DNA of 64,000 bases from Ovis canadensis (GCF_042477335.2 NC_091246.1:207885501-207949500); one strand, 5' to 3'. Numbered from the stretch's first letter, positions 21,300 through 32,590 are shown. Notes: a model not told the origin generated them from the sequence alone. Program-made: numbers and translations.

Positions 21300-22330
21300 T
21301 TTATTGTTTTTCTTGAATTCCCAATGGATTTTCCTTTATCTCTTTATGTTCTAGGCTGTTTGGTGCATATGAGTTTATAAGTAATTTAAAGTCTTCATAG
21401 ATTATGACTTTGATCGTTGTACAATTTGCATCTTTGTCCTATTTATCACTTTTAACTTTAAATTCCAGCTTACCTGATATTAACTTTATCCTTCTGCTTT
21501 CTTGCTTTTCTTTTATCTTTTCTGGGTTCTTTTTCTTTTTTGTTTCCTTGCTTCCCTAATGGCTCAGAGGGTAAAGCATCTGCATGCAATCCAGGAGACC
21601 TGGGTTTGATCCCTGGGTCAGGACTCTGGAGAAGGAAATGGCAACCCATTCCAGTACTCTTGCCTGAAAAATCCCATGGACAGAGAAGCCTGGTAGACTA
21701 CAGTTCGTGGGATCACAGAGTCGGGCACGACTAAGCGACTTCAGTTTCACTTTCGTTTTGCAATGCCTGCTATTTCTTCCCCCATTCCTTTATTTTCATC
21801 CTTCATTGGGAATGATCTTCTTGAAATCAATACATCACTGAGTTTTGCTTTTGTCCTAATTTAATAGTCTCTGTCTTTTATGAGAGAATTAGGTTTATTG
21901 CCCATGTACTGTCATCACTGATGTAATATATTTTATTCCTTCTATCTTATATTTATTTTATATTGTCATTTTTTCTTTATTCTCCTGTTTTTATGATTTG
22001 ATCAAATTGTTTTTCATTATATTTTTCCCCAGCGAGTTTACAATATTTTTCTACTCCATTAAATTTCTACCTCTTTTATCTTTTTCTCATTACTCACCTA
22101 ATCGTCTTTCTTATTTGAAAACAAAATACTCTATTCACCAACATGATACACTGATTCTCCCGTGATAAATTCTGTTTCCCTTCTGTTTTTCTCCTGCTTC
22201 AGTAGAATGTGACCTTTAGAATACTTTTATTTCCCTCTTATGCCTCTTATTCTCAGGTCCTAAGTTTTTATCAGACAACTTAGTACTTTAAATTTTGGGA
22301 CTACTTTTGAATTTCACCTGAAATGTGTCA
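21300..22330 (-). mobile_element. probable ancient L1 (antisense), interrupted by a Bov-tA
   Basis: A T-rich plus strand with phrases such as 'cctgatattaactttatcct' and 'ttaggtttattgcccatgta' recalls the antisense strand of old L1. It is too diverged for a firm assignment. Confidence 0.4.
21550..21755 (+). mobile_element. Bov-tA SINE
   Basis: A forward copy: head gcttccctaatggctcagag, B-box region gggtttgatccc, body gtactcttgcctgaaaaatc, 3' end ggcacgactaagcgacttca followed by the typical 'gtttcactttcg'. Confidence 0.93.
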
Positions 22331-22464
22331 CTGAAGTGTTTCAATCATAGGACTGAAATGGTCAAATCTGTATTTTAAAAGAGCACTGTAACTTCAGTGC
22401 AGAAGCTGTGATAGTAGCCAGATATTCTTTATAAGTCACATTTTCAGATCATCCATATGCAGAG

Positions 22465-23063
22465 TCAGTTCAGTTCAGTCGCTCAGTCGTGTCCGACTCT
22501 TTACGACCCCATGAATTGCAGCACACCAGGCCTCCCTGCCCATCACCAACTGCCGGAGTTCACTCAGACTCACGTCCATCGAGTCAATGATGCCATCCAG
22601 CCATCTCATCCTATGTCGTCCCCTTCTCCTCCTGCCCCCAATCCCTCCCAGCATCAGAGTCTTTTCCAATGAGTCAACTCTTCGCATGAGGTGGCCAAAG
22701 TACTGGAGTTTCAGCTTTAGCATCATTCCTTCCAAAGAAATCCCAGGGCTGATCTCCTTCAGAATGGACTGGTTGGATCTCCTTGCAGTCCAAGGGATTC
22801 TCAAGAGTCTTCTCCAACACCACAGTTCAAAAGCATCAATTCTTTGGTGCTCAGCTTTCTTCACAGTCCAACTCTCACATCCATACATGACTACTGGAAA
22901 AACCATAGCCTTGACTAGACGGATCTTAGTCAGCAAAGTAATGTCTCTGCTTTTGAATATGCTATCTAGGTTGGTCATAACTTTTCTTCCAAGGAGTAAG
23001 CGTCTTTTAATTTCATGGCTGCAGAGACATCTGCAGTGATTTTGGAGCCCCAAAAAATAAAGT
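22465..23063 (-). mobile_element. BovB LINE, 5'-truncated (reverse)
   Basis: A young-type copy whose antisense end is (tcagt)n followed by cgctcagtcgtgtccgactc. It extends to 'gattttggagccccaaaaaa' and is truncated before the RT active site. A local rearrangement near 23023 replaces the usual 'tcaccatc' between two ctgcag words. A 222-codon minus-strand frame exists only by read-through from unique sequence. Confidence 0.93.
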
Positions 23064-23539
23064 ATGAACTCAATAAAAATAAATGATACAACCATGAATG
23101 AGCTATGTGCAAAAATATGGATATTGTTTCCAACGACAGGCATGTTTTTATACTTTGTGCTTTACAAGTATTCTCTCATAAACTTCATAAAGAAATGGCA
23201 GGTAAGATAGAAGGAACTGGTAAAATTCAGATGATGATGGGATCATGAAGTGAGGAACTTAATTTTTCTGATCCTTATCTTTAACTCTAGAATGCTATCA
23301 GCTTAGCTCTGGAGCAGAGAAATTAGAGTTGTGGGGGGAGAGAGGAGTACTAGCCTAGAAGTCTAAGGATACCAAAGAGACTTAAATGAAATGTCTGATT
23401 TTACTTCTATTTCCTGTGATTTTTGCTTTGTTTTCATGGGATATGTGCATATATGTCCTATGCTGTATTTAAGGGAATCATGAGATATATTTTCTTCATA
23501 AAAGACTCACAACTTCTCAGGATAATTCTAATTATCTCT
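23064..23539. other. no recognised gene or repeat
   Basis: Nothing recognisable. Confidence 0.45.
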
Positions 23540-23690
23540 AAGGATAGTAATGATAGTAACAGTATCTAGTGTGTATTGGGAGATTACCATATGCCCAGTG
23601 TTGTTCTAAGTGCTTTATATGGATGTTGTCAAATTGCGTAAGAATCCTCAAAACAAGCATTTCAATTCAAGCTAATTAAAAAATACACTG
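23540..23690 (-). mobile_element. MIR SINE (reverse)
   Basis: 'tatgcccagtgttgttctaa', 'gtgctttatatggatgttgt' and 'aagaatcctcaaaacaagc' match the reverse complement of the MIR 3' half. Confidence 0.68.
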
Positions 23691-23869
23691 TGCCTAATCT
23701 TCTTTTTTGGAAACTAGCCTAATAAAATGATTCAGAATATGGAAAATACTATTTACACGATCATGACATGGCTTGGAATATGAAACAATAGGGAAATAAT
23801 TAAGTAAAGTATGGCCTATCTAGTTGATAAAATACTAGTCACACATGTTAAATGATCGTACATCTCACC

Positions 23870-23995
23870 ATACTTTTTTGTGATTATCTCTTTATTGCCT
23901 TTTTAGAATGTAGCCAACCTATAATGTCTGTTTTCTTCCCTACTGTATTCTTGGTGGCTGCATAGTGTCTGTTCATAATTGGTGCTCAATTAAGA
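23870..23995 (+). mobile_element. L2-like 3' end
   Basis: 'ggtggctgcatagtgtctgt' and 'tcataattggtgctcaatta' resemble the L2 terminus. Weak. Confidence 0.4.
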
Positions 23996-24500
23996 AGTCT
24001 CCTTTTTCACTTAAGTTTGAAGTAAGGGCTGTCAGCAGAGAGGGCTACAGTAGAGTAGTCCATGCTTCCAGAGTTCATCAAGGCAAATATTCCTGGTGCC
24101 TCACATGGAAAAGAGTGGCCATCACAATCAGTAGCCAAGTATGATCTGTCCTGGGATGACCTCATCCCAAACCTGTGAGCAGTGTACTGCCAGAGGCAGG
24201 AACTGTGAGTCACTGCACTGTACCCCTCCATGGGAAACAAAGTGGTGCTGAAAAGTAAGCCATGGGCAACCAGGAAGTGGAGAGTGGAACGTTCTGAGAG
24301 GAAGGTCACCAAAGAGCCCCAGGAAAGTGCCCCAGGAGAGAAAATCATCACTTAGACCTCTGCCACACAGAGTCAGACAAGGATCCAGGCGAGAAAAGAG
24401 GACCCTGTGTCTTCTCCGCTGAAAGAATTCAAGCACGGTTCAGGTGAAATTATTGGCAGCAGAAACAAAGCTTTAGACTGCATGAAACATGGCAGATTGT
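23996..24500. other. unassigned sequence with overlapping open frames
   Basis: Two overlapping minus-strand frames of 114 and 102 codons cover 24007-24436 in different phases. Neither shows a domain, signal peptide or splice context. The sequence could be an unrecognised ruminant LTR or unique DNA. Confidence 0.3.
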
Positions 24501-24620
24501 GACCTGGATGAAATGGACATGAATTTGAGCAAACTCCGAGAGATAGTGCAGGACAGGGAAGCCTGGCATGCTGCCGTCCGTGGGGTCACAAAGCATCAGA
24601 CACAACTTAATGTCTGAACA
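24501..24620 (+). mobile_element. BovB 3'-terminal fragment
   Basis: 'ggatgaaatggacatgaat', 'gagatagtgcaggacaggga', 'agcctggcatgctgccgtcc', 'atcagacacaacttaatgtc' are the last 120 bp of a BovB of the older type. Confidence 0.88.
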
Positions 24621-25739
24621 TAGCAGTGTTTATTAATATGTGAAAGTGATGGGAAAAAATGACAGGGTCTGCCTTAGCTATCTGTGAGTGATGGAGAAAG
24701 GAAAGCAAATAGAGCAGTTTGGGAATATTGTGGTTTGAGAAAATAAAGCTATTTCGCAAGACCATTCCACAGACCCTACTCACTTATTAAATTGGCTCTA
24801 CTGAGCAAAAGAGAAAAATATACTTTACGCCTTTTAATTGTGTGTGTGGCCATGAATGTGTATACGTGTACATATATACAATGTGAGTAGTTGTGATTCT
24901 TACAGAAAAACACAAAAGTAAGTAATGGGCATCTTGATTGTAAGGAAAAGAAGGAGGAAAGAAGCCTGTCATAAATCATGGTGTAAAAGTGAAAGGAATA
25001 AAGAAAAGTTCCAATTACCCAGGATTTACGTATCTTCCTGCACTAGGACTCTCAGTTTGCTTCTCCAGATCGACTTTGCTTTTCCAGATCTACTATCTAC
25101 TATCTCTTCCCTTTTCTGAGTCCCAGGAGGCTGACTTCTTGGACAGCTTCACTTGGCCCCTGGCCTTGGTTGGCTCATCCCATTAGAGGCTGTAGTAGTA
25201 GATCAATGAACAGGAGAAGACAGATGCTAGAGTATTTAGTCCCTGCCGTATTCCCCAAGCCTCTCCCCGTGAAAGGGTTTAGGCGGTGGTTGAAGTCCCC
25301 TAGATTCCTCCAGGCTCTTTCTTTATGTCCTTAGCTTCTCGCAGATGGCTCCTTTTCCAGGACTCAGTGTGCACTGTGTTCCAGTAATAACACTCTTCTT
25401 CCCCTTCAGGCTTAGGGGTGGTGTGGATTTCTGCTAATTCTTGTGCATCCTACCATCCCCTGTTGGTTTTTTTTTTTAACCCTGCCCACGTCTCTATAAA
25501 GAGAATTTTTGTTAAACTCTATCCTTAAGCCTCTGGAGTGGACCTTCTTGTTCTTTCTGGGAATCTAAATAAAACAGTACCTACCCTCAAGATCTCCTAC
25601 TATTATTCAAGGGGAAGAGACAAGATAATTCCCTTTAAAGAACTTACTTGAAATAAGTGAAGAACAAGCTTACTGATGTGCCTGACATGATAATAGGTCC
25701 TGGGGGTGGAAGAGGGGTGTGAGCAACAGAGGTCCCTGT
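24621..25739. other. no recognised gene or repeat
   Basis: Unassigned; short TG/TA tract near 24838-24880. Confidence 0.4.
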
Positions 25740-25900
25740 TAGTATAATAGTGAGTTCACGGTCAGAAGACCTGCATTTTGAGTCTCAGCTCCAACATTTG
25801 CTGACAAAATAATTACCAAGGAGAAAGAATCCCTACCCTAAATGTTTCATAGGATTGCTAGAGGAAGGAATAAAAGAACATGTCATACATAAGAGTTCTT
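25740..25900 (+). mobile_element. MIR SINE
   Basis: 'tagtataatagtgagttcac', 'agaagacctgcattttgagt', 'ctcagctccaacatttgctg' follow the MIR 5' half; 'cataggattgctagaggaag' follows the 3' half. Confidence 0.6.
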
Positions 25901-26539
25901 TGCACTTCTGGCATTAGCATCTTTTCAGCATTTTGCAAGGATATGACCACAGTGCAATGGCTTCCATTGTTCCCTAGTAGGGAAGGAAGCTAACTCTTAG
26001 GGGATAGCACTCAAAATGTGGGTGAAACAGCGAGCACAGGAAAACATTCCCATCATGAACTTCTGTCTAGGAAGGCTCAGAAAGGGATAAAAAAGGGCAA
26101 GAGGAAGAAATGTAACCTGGATCTTCTGGGCTCAAGCCTTTAAACAGACCCTCCTACAACCTCACCCTATAGAGACCCCCACTCTCATTTCTGTAACCAA
26201 CAGACTCACCAATAGTTTTGCCTCTACCATCTTTATTCCAGCATTTGAATGAGTTCTCGCTTTTCCAGATTGCCCACCATTTCCAGGCCTCATAGAAACC
26301 ACAAGATATACAAGTATCTAATGCAGACACCACACATTATAGGCATTTTGTGGACTGTAGGAAACCACTTAGGCAGATGGTTCAGATAGAGAGAACTCCA
26401 CAGGCACAGTGCTTGATGGGGTTATGTTGCTACCATTCAAACGCTCTAGGCTCTTCTGAAGTTCAAAAGACTTCACTCATCTTCAGCAATCAAAAATGGC
26501 AAAGTTCACATGAAGGGACGGTTTCCCAATATATTTATT
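25901..26539. other. no recognised gene or repeat
   Basis: Unassigned. Confidence 0.4.
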
Positions 26540-26900
26540 AATGAGAATTTTTAACCATGTACATAATTTTAAACCACTCAGAAAATGTTAAATGCTTGTG
26601 CTCAAGAAGCTATTAATTTTCCATTGCAATAAACTCAATTGGTTCTGTTGCATGCCTCAATATTTAAGGATTTTGAGGATCAATACATGCCAGCAAGGAG
26701 TTGGCTAACTTTTAATTTGCCCTTTAATTTTTAATCTACGTGGTTTTTAAGAAAGAAGTTTGATACATTGATTTGAAATTCTGTTCAGTGAAAAATTAGC
26801 TCTCCCTAGGCTGTAGCTTTAAATTAATCATTAATGAGTTTATTGAGTCACTGTGAAGGACCAAAATTTCTGTTATGTGGGTGGTGGCATGTCATTAAGA
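26540..26900. other. repeat-free candidate conserved non-coding block
   Basis: AT-rich but not low-complexity, with clustered TAAT cores (agctattaattttcc, cctttaatttttaatctac, aattaatcattaatgag at 26822-26838, which holds the palindrome attaatcattaat minus one step). No repeat is recognised. A candidate homeodomain-rich enhancer from composition only. Confidence 0.25.
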
Positions 26901-27219
26901 AGCCTTCTGTCAAGTGAGACAAAGATGCTCTTGCAAAGGGGGATGGGCAAAATGCTTCAAAAATAGAATGTATTTTATTGAAGAGTTGTATTGAGCATGC
27001 ATACTTAAAGAATGAGGAAAATAAATAACAAGGCTACTTTGTAAAAGAAGAGTGAGTCCAGATGACTGGTAAAATACCATCACTAACTACCCTTTTCTTT
27101 GGGACTTCCTTCCCTTCTGAGATTTAAGAGCTCCAATTTTTATGCCATAATTCAAACCCAATTAAACTTTAGTCATTTAGATAACTTATCCAAATTATAT
27201 GCCATTTCTTTAAGAGAAA
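26901..27219. other. no recognised gene or repeat
   Basis: Unassigned AT-rich sequence. Confidence 0.4.
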
Positions 27220-27510
27220 TCCATTCATTTATTTAACAAACATGTATCCATCACCTTCAATATAGTAGTCAATGAAGTAATACATACAAAGCACACATAA
27301 TAAGGTAATTGCTCCATAAATGCTAGTTGCAATGTAAAGACAGTCATCATGATGATGAGACTTCCAGGCACTGTGCTATCTGCAAGACATAGATTTATGA
27401 ACAAGAAAGATATGGTTCCTGCTCTTGAGTATCTTGCTCTCTGGTTGGGCAAGAAAATACACAGAAAAACAACTGATATAGTAACAGTGGGATAAGTTCT
27501 ATGAAGCAAA
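27220..27510 (-). mobile_element. L2 LINE 3' region (reverse)
   Basis: 'ccattcatttatttaacaaa' begins the antisense L2 tail; 'aggcactgtgctatctgcaa', 'atggttcctgctcttgagta' and 'cttgctctctggttgggcaa' continue it. The block 27268-27345 may be a separate insertion or divergence. Confidence 0.65.
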
Positions 27511-27614
27511 CAAATTGAGTGTTTTGATGGAAAAACTAGGAGAGTAATTTTTATAGGATTGTCTTATATGAAGGTTTGAATCGAAGAGTCTGGGGTTGCT
27601 TCCTTTGTTAAAAT

Positions 27615-27916
27615 TTGTTGTTCAGTCACTCAGTTATGTCCAACTGTTGGCAACCCAGTGAACTGCAGCACACCAGGCTTCCCTGTCCTTCACTATCTCC
27701 TGGAGCTTGCTCAAACTCATGTACATTGAATCAATGGTGCCATTCAACCATCTCATTCTCTCTAGCCCCCTTCTCTGCCTGCCCTCAATCTTTCCCAGTA
27801 TCAGGGTCTTTTCCAATGAGTCAGCTCTTCACATCAGGTGGCCAAAGTATTGAAGCTTCAGCTTTAGCATCAGTCCTTCCGAAGGATATTCAGGGTTGAT
27901 TTCCTTTAGCATTGAC
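27615..27916 (-). mobile_element. BovB LINE 3' fragment, older type (reverse), with TSD
   Basis: It begins 'tgttgttcagtcactcagtt' and contains 'gcttgctcaaactcatgtac' and 'gtatcagggtcttttccaat', the older-type BovB diagnostic forms. It is truncated at 'gatttcctttagcattgac'. Flanking repeat tgttaaaat lies at 27606-27614 and 27917-27925. Confidence 0.92.
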
Positions 27917-28689
27917 TGTTAAAATATTCTGCCTTAAAAAAAAAAAAGTATCATTTGAAACTGAATCTTCCAAGACATTTATTTATACCTCTTAAGAATA
28001 TCAGATCATTTGCCCCTCTCTTCTTTCGCTTAGGCTACTTATGGTTAGATATATGTTCATTATCTTTATTTATCAGGAACAGAATGTAATCTTTTGAATT
28101 ATCTCCTGAAAGGGAAACACACGACAAGAATCACACTCCCCCAGCGAAGAACTGAGATATTAGAAATAACAAATACTGAATCAAATCTGTCATTCCAATT
28201 CCTTCCTAAAATTAGTCATTGGATTCATTTTTCCTTTTTTTTTTCCTGACTGTAATCCAATTACTTAATGGTTTAGAAAAAAAAAAAATCCTAATGAAGT
28301 AAGAGGAAGTTAAAGAGGAAAGAAAATCAAACTCTAAAGTATAACCCCAAAGACTGATGTTATTTTTTCTATTTCTTCTCAAGCATGATGTTTTCGAGTA
28401 ATTTAATTGGCTCATTTCTCATTTTTTTGTCATCTCTTTCTTGTTTCCTAGCTGAGGGGCAGACCACTGTGCTTTATATCATTGTTTTAGCCTCTATCAA
28501 AGGCCTTATTATGCAGACCCCATCATAAGTAATATCAAAATCCATAATCCTTACCTTCAACTGAGTTAAATATAATTGGACTTAAAACAACCAATTATGT
28601 CCTCAATTCAGCTGGTGAGTAAGGTGCAGAATGCAATTTCCCTGGAGGCAGTGGCAACACCCTGACTCTATAAAGTACTTTTAAGGGAA
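27917..28689. other. no recognised gene or repeat
   Basis: Contains A and T runs (27936-27947, 28236-28244, 28278-28289). Nothing else is recognised. Confidence 0.4.
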
Positions 28690-29170
28690 TTTTACAATTG
28701 TTCCTGTTTCCTTTTGGGCCTGTCTCCCACTGCACTTCCCAGGCACAGATTCCATTCGTGGTATTATCCACCAGATCAGGTCCCCACAACACCCCTCCTC
28801 CTCCTCCCCTACCACCTCCTTCCCTACCACTTCCTTCCCTGTGGTGCTTTCATGCCTTTCCTCCTCTGCAGAAGGAATGCCTTTTTGCTCTCCCTGCAAT
28901 TCCCCAGTTGAAATCTTACTTATCCTTCCAAGCACAGTTCAGTCGTTTCCTCCATCCTAAAACCTCCCTCATCCCCAGAATCATTTCTCCCTCCGGATTT
29001 TTTTTTTTGCTCCTGTTACACTGAACATCTCTTCTCACCCTGGGCCTGATTTTAGAGATGTTTGTGGTCTCTTCTGTTTCATTTTCTAGATTGTGCATTC
29101 TCTTTAGTCCCTCACACGTTGCCTTTGACCTTTGAAGTTTTCCATAATTGTTTTTAGTGAATGAATAATC
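28690..29170 (+). mobile_element. L2/L3-type LINE relic
   Basis: 'gtcgtttcctccatcctaaa', 'cctccctcatccccagaat', 'ctagattgtgcattctcttt' and the final 'tgaatgaataatc' fit the 3' end of an L2-like element. A CTCC/CCTT-rich simple stretch at 28795-28845 lies inside. The pyrimidine-rich open frames here are compositional. Confidence 0.5.
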
Positions 29171-29229
29171 AAAACCCTTCTACATTTTCATGGTCCTTTT
29201 AGGTTCAGAATCATTGTGGAATGGAATAC

Positions 29230-29660
29230 GGTTTTTCCTTCTCCCCTCAAAATTGCTAATAAGACTTTTTTTTTCTGCTCATGTTTATAGGAAAATATAA
29301 TGGCCGGTACAGAGAAAGAAGCTAATGTTGGTTTGTTTTTGTTTTTGTTTTCCTTTAGCAAATGCCTGTCTAGAAAAGCATTTTCCTCTAATCATTGCAA
29401 TGAACATGTAATGTACTCTGGTAAACACTGCTGTCTGATGTGAGCCTTTCCCCATGCAGTCAGCTCTCCGCTGAGGTTTTCATTAAACATTGCACCATGC
29501 TGGGAGCTGTGTCTTGCATGTGCTATGACAAGGAGTCTGAATCTTCTACGGGCATGTATAGGGTGGTTTCAGAGTGGTAGTATTTTCCACCTCTTTAATG
29601 ATTGAATGTGAAGGTAATTAACATATGTGTATTGGATTGGTAATTTCTTTTAATTAATTC
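29230..29660. other. repeat-free candidate conserved non-coding block
   Basis: No repeat is recognised apart from a (GTTTTT)n stretch at 29333-29350. The piece 'cctctaatcattgcaatgaa' and 'ttcattaaacattgcaccat' has homeodomain/POU-like content. Composition-based candidate only. Confidence 0.22.
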
Positions 29661-29794
29661 CAGATTCAAGAAGGAGTCTCTTAGAGGATGTTCAGCCCAT
29701 ATGAATTCAGTCTCCAAAATGGAAACGTTGTAGACATCAGGGCATTCAATCCTCTCCCTCCCTAATGTTTAGAAGAAAATATCAGCATGCAGAG

Positions 29795-29795
<1 letters not shown>

Positions 29796-29827
<32 letters not shown>
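29796..29827. repeat. (CA)n microsatellite
   Basis: Sixteen uninterrupted CA units directly abutting a reverse Bov-tA. Confidence 0.95.
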
Positions 29828-29828
<1 letters not shown>

Positions 29829-30049
29829 GTGTGCATGTGCCTGTTCAATCCCTTCTGTCGTGTCCGGCTCTCTGCAACCCCATTGGCTATAGCCTGCCAG
29901 GCTCCTCTGTTCATGCAATTCTCCAGGCAAGAATACTGGAGTGGGTTGCTATGCCCTTCTCCGTGGGATCTTCCCAACCCAGGGACTGAACGTGTGTCTT
30001 CTGTATTGCAGGCAGATTCTTTACCCACTGAACTACCTGGGAAGTCTCT
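29828..30049 (-). mobile_element. Bov-tA SINE (reverse) bounded by CA repeats
   Basis: Plus-strand order: cccttctgtcgtgtccggct, caggcaagaatactggagtg, ggatcttcccaacccaggga, gcagattctttacccactga, actacctgggaagtc. A CA microsatellite lies on each side. One may be the SINE tail and the other the duplicated target, or the SINE landed in a microsatellite. Confidence 0.93.
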
Positions 30050-30061
30050 ACACAGACACAC

Positions 30062-30098
<37 letters not shown>
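30050..30098. repeat. (CA)n microsatellite
   Basis: CA run with cacg interruptions, adjoining the tRNA-head side of the reverse Bov-tA. Confidence 0.93.
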
Positions 30099-30299
30099 TA
30101 TTTTTAAAATACTTGATCAGTTGTGCTAATCTGAAAACAGAGCAGAACATTTGGTTTTTACACATATTGGGCTGATCACCAAACTAGATTAGCTCTCCAG
30201 TTAAAGGTATGTTTCCTTAAGAACCAATTTAAGATATGTTCGAGTTATGAAAACATTTGCCATAAGCTCCAACTCCCATTCACCCCTTTTCAGACCCCT

Positions 30300-30350
30300 C
30301 AGAAGGGATTGCAAAGAGTCAGACACAACTCAGCAGCTAAACAGCAGCGG
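30300..30350 (+). mobile_element. Bov-tA/BOV-A2 3'-end fragment
   Basis: 'ggattgcaaagagtcagaca' and 'caactcagcagctaaacagc' are only the last ~45 bp of a BovA-type SINE, with an (agc)-like tail. Confidence 0.8.
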
Positions 30351-31135
30351 CACACTTCCTTGTGGTGTGGACTAAGTTACCCCCAACTCTGGCTATTAAA
30401 TTTTCAGACGAACTTTGGATCCCGTTCTCAAGAATAGATCCAGTGCCTATTTGGGGTCTTCTGGAACAAAACGCACCCCACCTCACGAGGAAGCCAGGTG
30501 GTGCCGGCTCACACTCCTCAGAAGGTGGCTCGGGGTTGGGCTCCAGTCGCCCTGTGACACAGCAGAGAACACAGCAGACATTTTTCTGTGAGCTTGAGGC
30601 TCCACTGTGTCCAAAAATAACTAGACAGGCCAGGTTTGGATCTAGGAAACTTTTCAGCTCATAGACATATTTAATAATGGAAACACTGGTCTGAAAATTC
30701 CTACAGAGACCTCTGCTTTGGAAATGGTTTTATTTATACACAGCTACAAAAATACCATTTTTGAAATAGTTATGTGGGGCCCAGTATTTAATCTTTGTGT
30801 GTGTGTGTGATTTCTGGAAAAGTTCTTTCAACTGGTAAAATCAAAAGCACCTCTGTTTTTCCTCAACAGCCACCTCGGTCAATGTAAACAAGGCTATGAA
30901 AAGCCAGTGAGACAGAGCCTCTTCATCTGCTTACACTTTGGCACTTCATTGATAAAAACTTTTCCCCCCAGAAAACCTAGGTGTGTTTTGTTCTATTTTA
31001 CAAGTCCTATATTTAAACTTGTAAAAATAGTTGTGGATATTTCAGTTAATATTTAACCATGCTGTGTATATTGTCACCATGCGGCTTAAATGTTATAATT
31101 CCAAAGGAGTTTTGAATTCCCTGGAAAACCATGTA
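30351..31135. other. no recognised gene or repeat
   Basis: A locally GC-richer piece (30480-30570) and a short GT run (30797-30808). No gene is identified. Confidence 0.4.
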
Positions 31136-31144
31136 AAAATGTTT

Positions 31145-32084
31145 CAGTTCAGTTCAGTCACTCAGTCGTGTCTGACTCTTCGCAAACCCATGAACTGCAG
31201 CACATCAGGCCTCCCTGTCCATCGCCAGCTCCTGGAGTTCACTCAGACTCACGTCCATCAAGTTGGTGATGCCATCCAGCCATCTCATCCTCTGTCGTCC
31301 CCTTCTCCTCTTGCCCCCAATCCCTCCCAGCATCAGAGTCTTTTCCAATGAGTCAACTCTTCACATGAGGTGGTCAAAGTACTGGAGTTTCAGCTTTAGC
31401 ATCATTTCTTCCAAAGAAATCCCAGGGCTGATCTCCTTCAGAATGGACTGGTTGGATCTCCTTGCAGTCCAAGGGACTCTCAAGAGTCTTCTCCAACACC
31501 ACAGTTCAAAAGCATCAATTCTTCGGCGTTCAGCCTTCTTCACAGTCCAACTCTCACATCCATACATGACCACAGGAAAAACCATAGCCTTGACTAGACA
31601 GACCTTAGTCGGCAAAGTAATGTTTCTGCTTTTGAATATGCTATCTAGGTTGCTCATAACTTTTCTTCCAGGGAGTAAGCATCTTTTAATTTCATGGCTG
31701 CAATCACCATCTGCAGTGATTTTGGAGCCCCCCAATATAAACTCTGACACTGTTTCCACTGTTTTCCCATCTATTTGCCATGAAGTGATGGGACCAGATG
31801 CAATGATCTTTGTTTTCTGAATGTTGAGCTTTAAGCCAACTTTTCCACTCTCCTCTTTCACTTTCATCAAGAGGCTTTTGAGTTCCTCTTCACTTTCTGC
31901 CATAAGGGTGGTGTCATCTGCATTTCTGAGGTTATTGATATTTCTCCTGGCAATCTTGATTCCAGCTTGTGCTTCTTCCAGGCCAGCGTTTCTCATGATG
32001 TACTCTGCATATAAGTTAAATAAGCAGGGTGACAATATACAGCCTTGACGTACTCCTTTTCCTATTTGGAACCAGTCTGTTATT
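31145..32084 (-). mobile_element. BovB LINE, 5'-truncated (reverse), with TSD
   Basis: A young-type copy reaching upstream of the RT core ('cctatttggaaccagtctgt'). Minus-strand frame 31361-32035 keeps 224 codons of RT, but the active-site box reads NADD instead of YADD, a substitution of the key tyrosine. A TSD aaaatgttt lies at 31136-31144 and 32085-32093. Confidence 0.95.
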
Positions 32085-32225
32085 AAAATGTTTAAATGTC
32101 ATTAGATCCCCAAATTACCCTTTTTAATCAGCAGAAGGTGCAGCACTCTACTTTTCACGTTCTAACACAACCTGAACTAACTCAGCTCTCAGGTCTGCTG
32201 TCAATGACCCCTTGTTGGACATAAT

Positions 32226-32246
32226 TTAAAAAAAAAAAAAAAAAAG
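32226..32246. repeat. poly-A tract
   Basis: About 19 consecutive A, not attached to a recognised LINE. Confidence 0.85.
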
Positions 32247-32294
32247 GACTTCTTCATACCACAAAGACAGGAGATGTTTGAAACCAAACCAAAG

Positions 32295-32375
32295 GATGTA
32301 GTGTGAGATATTTACTATGTTCCAGGCTGGCACTGGAAAAACAGCAGCAAACAAGACCTACCCTATATGACATCA
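32295..32375 (-). mobile_element. L2 3'-end fragment (reverse)
   Basis: 'atttactatgttccaggctg', 'gcactggaaaaacagcagca', 'aacaagacctaccc' match antisense L2. Confidence 0.55.
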
Positions 32376-32590
32376 GAGGAGAAAAAGGATTTGGACTTGA
32401 AAGTGGTGCCACTGAGGTGCTGGCTCTGCTACTGTTAGTGTAAACTTTAAATCACTTAATTTCACAAAGGCTTTATTTTCTCATCTGTAAAATGGGGCAA
32501 CCCACCAGGATTGTTAGCAGAATTACATGATGTATCTGACACAAAAGTGCTTTGCAGACTTATGAAGGATCAGAGAAACACAAGATATTA
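32376..32590 (+). mobile_element. MIR SINE
   Basis: 'gctggctctgctactgttag', 'taaatcacttaatttcacaa', 'tttctcatctgtaaaatggg', 'gattgttagcagaattacat', 'aaagtgctttgcagac' run in MIR order from the 5' part to the 3' part. Confidence 0.82.

Noticed and set aside
24007..24436. Two minus-strand frames (114 and 102 codons)
   Set aside because: Different phases of the same DNA, no recognisable motif, no promoter or splice context; not enough to call a gene.
28698..29024. 108-codon Pro/Leu/Ser-rich frame
   Set aside because: Pyrimidine-rich composition of an L2-like relic explains it.
29762..30165. Overlapping frames of 60-109 codons on both strands
   Set aside because: They read through CA microsatellites and a Bov-tA; Cys-Val and His-Thr runs are dinucleotide-repeat artefacts.
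31361..32035. Minus-strand 224-codon frame as a gene
   Set aside because: BovB remnant with the active-site tyrosine changed to asparagine and no upstream half.
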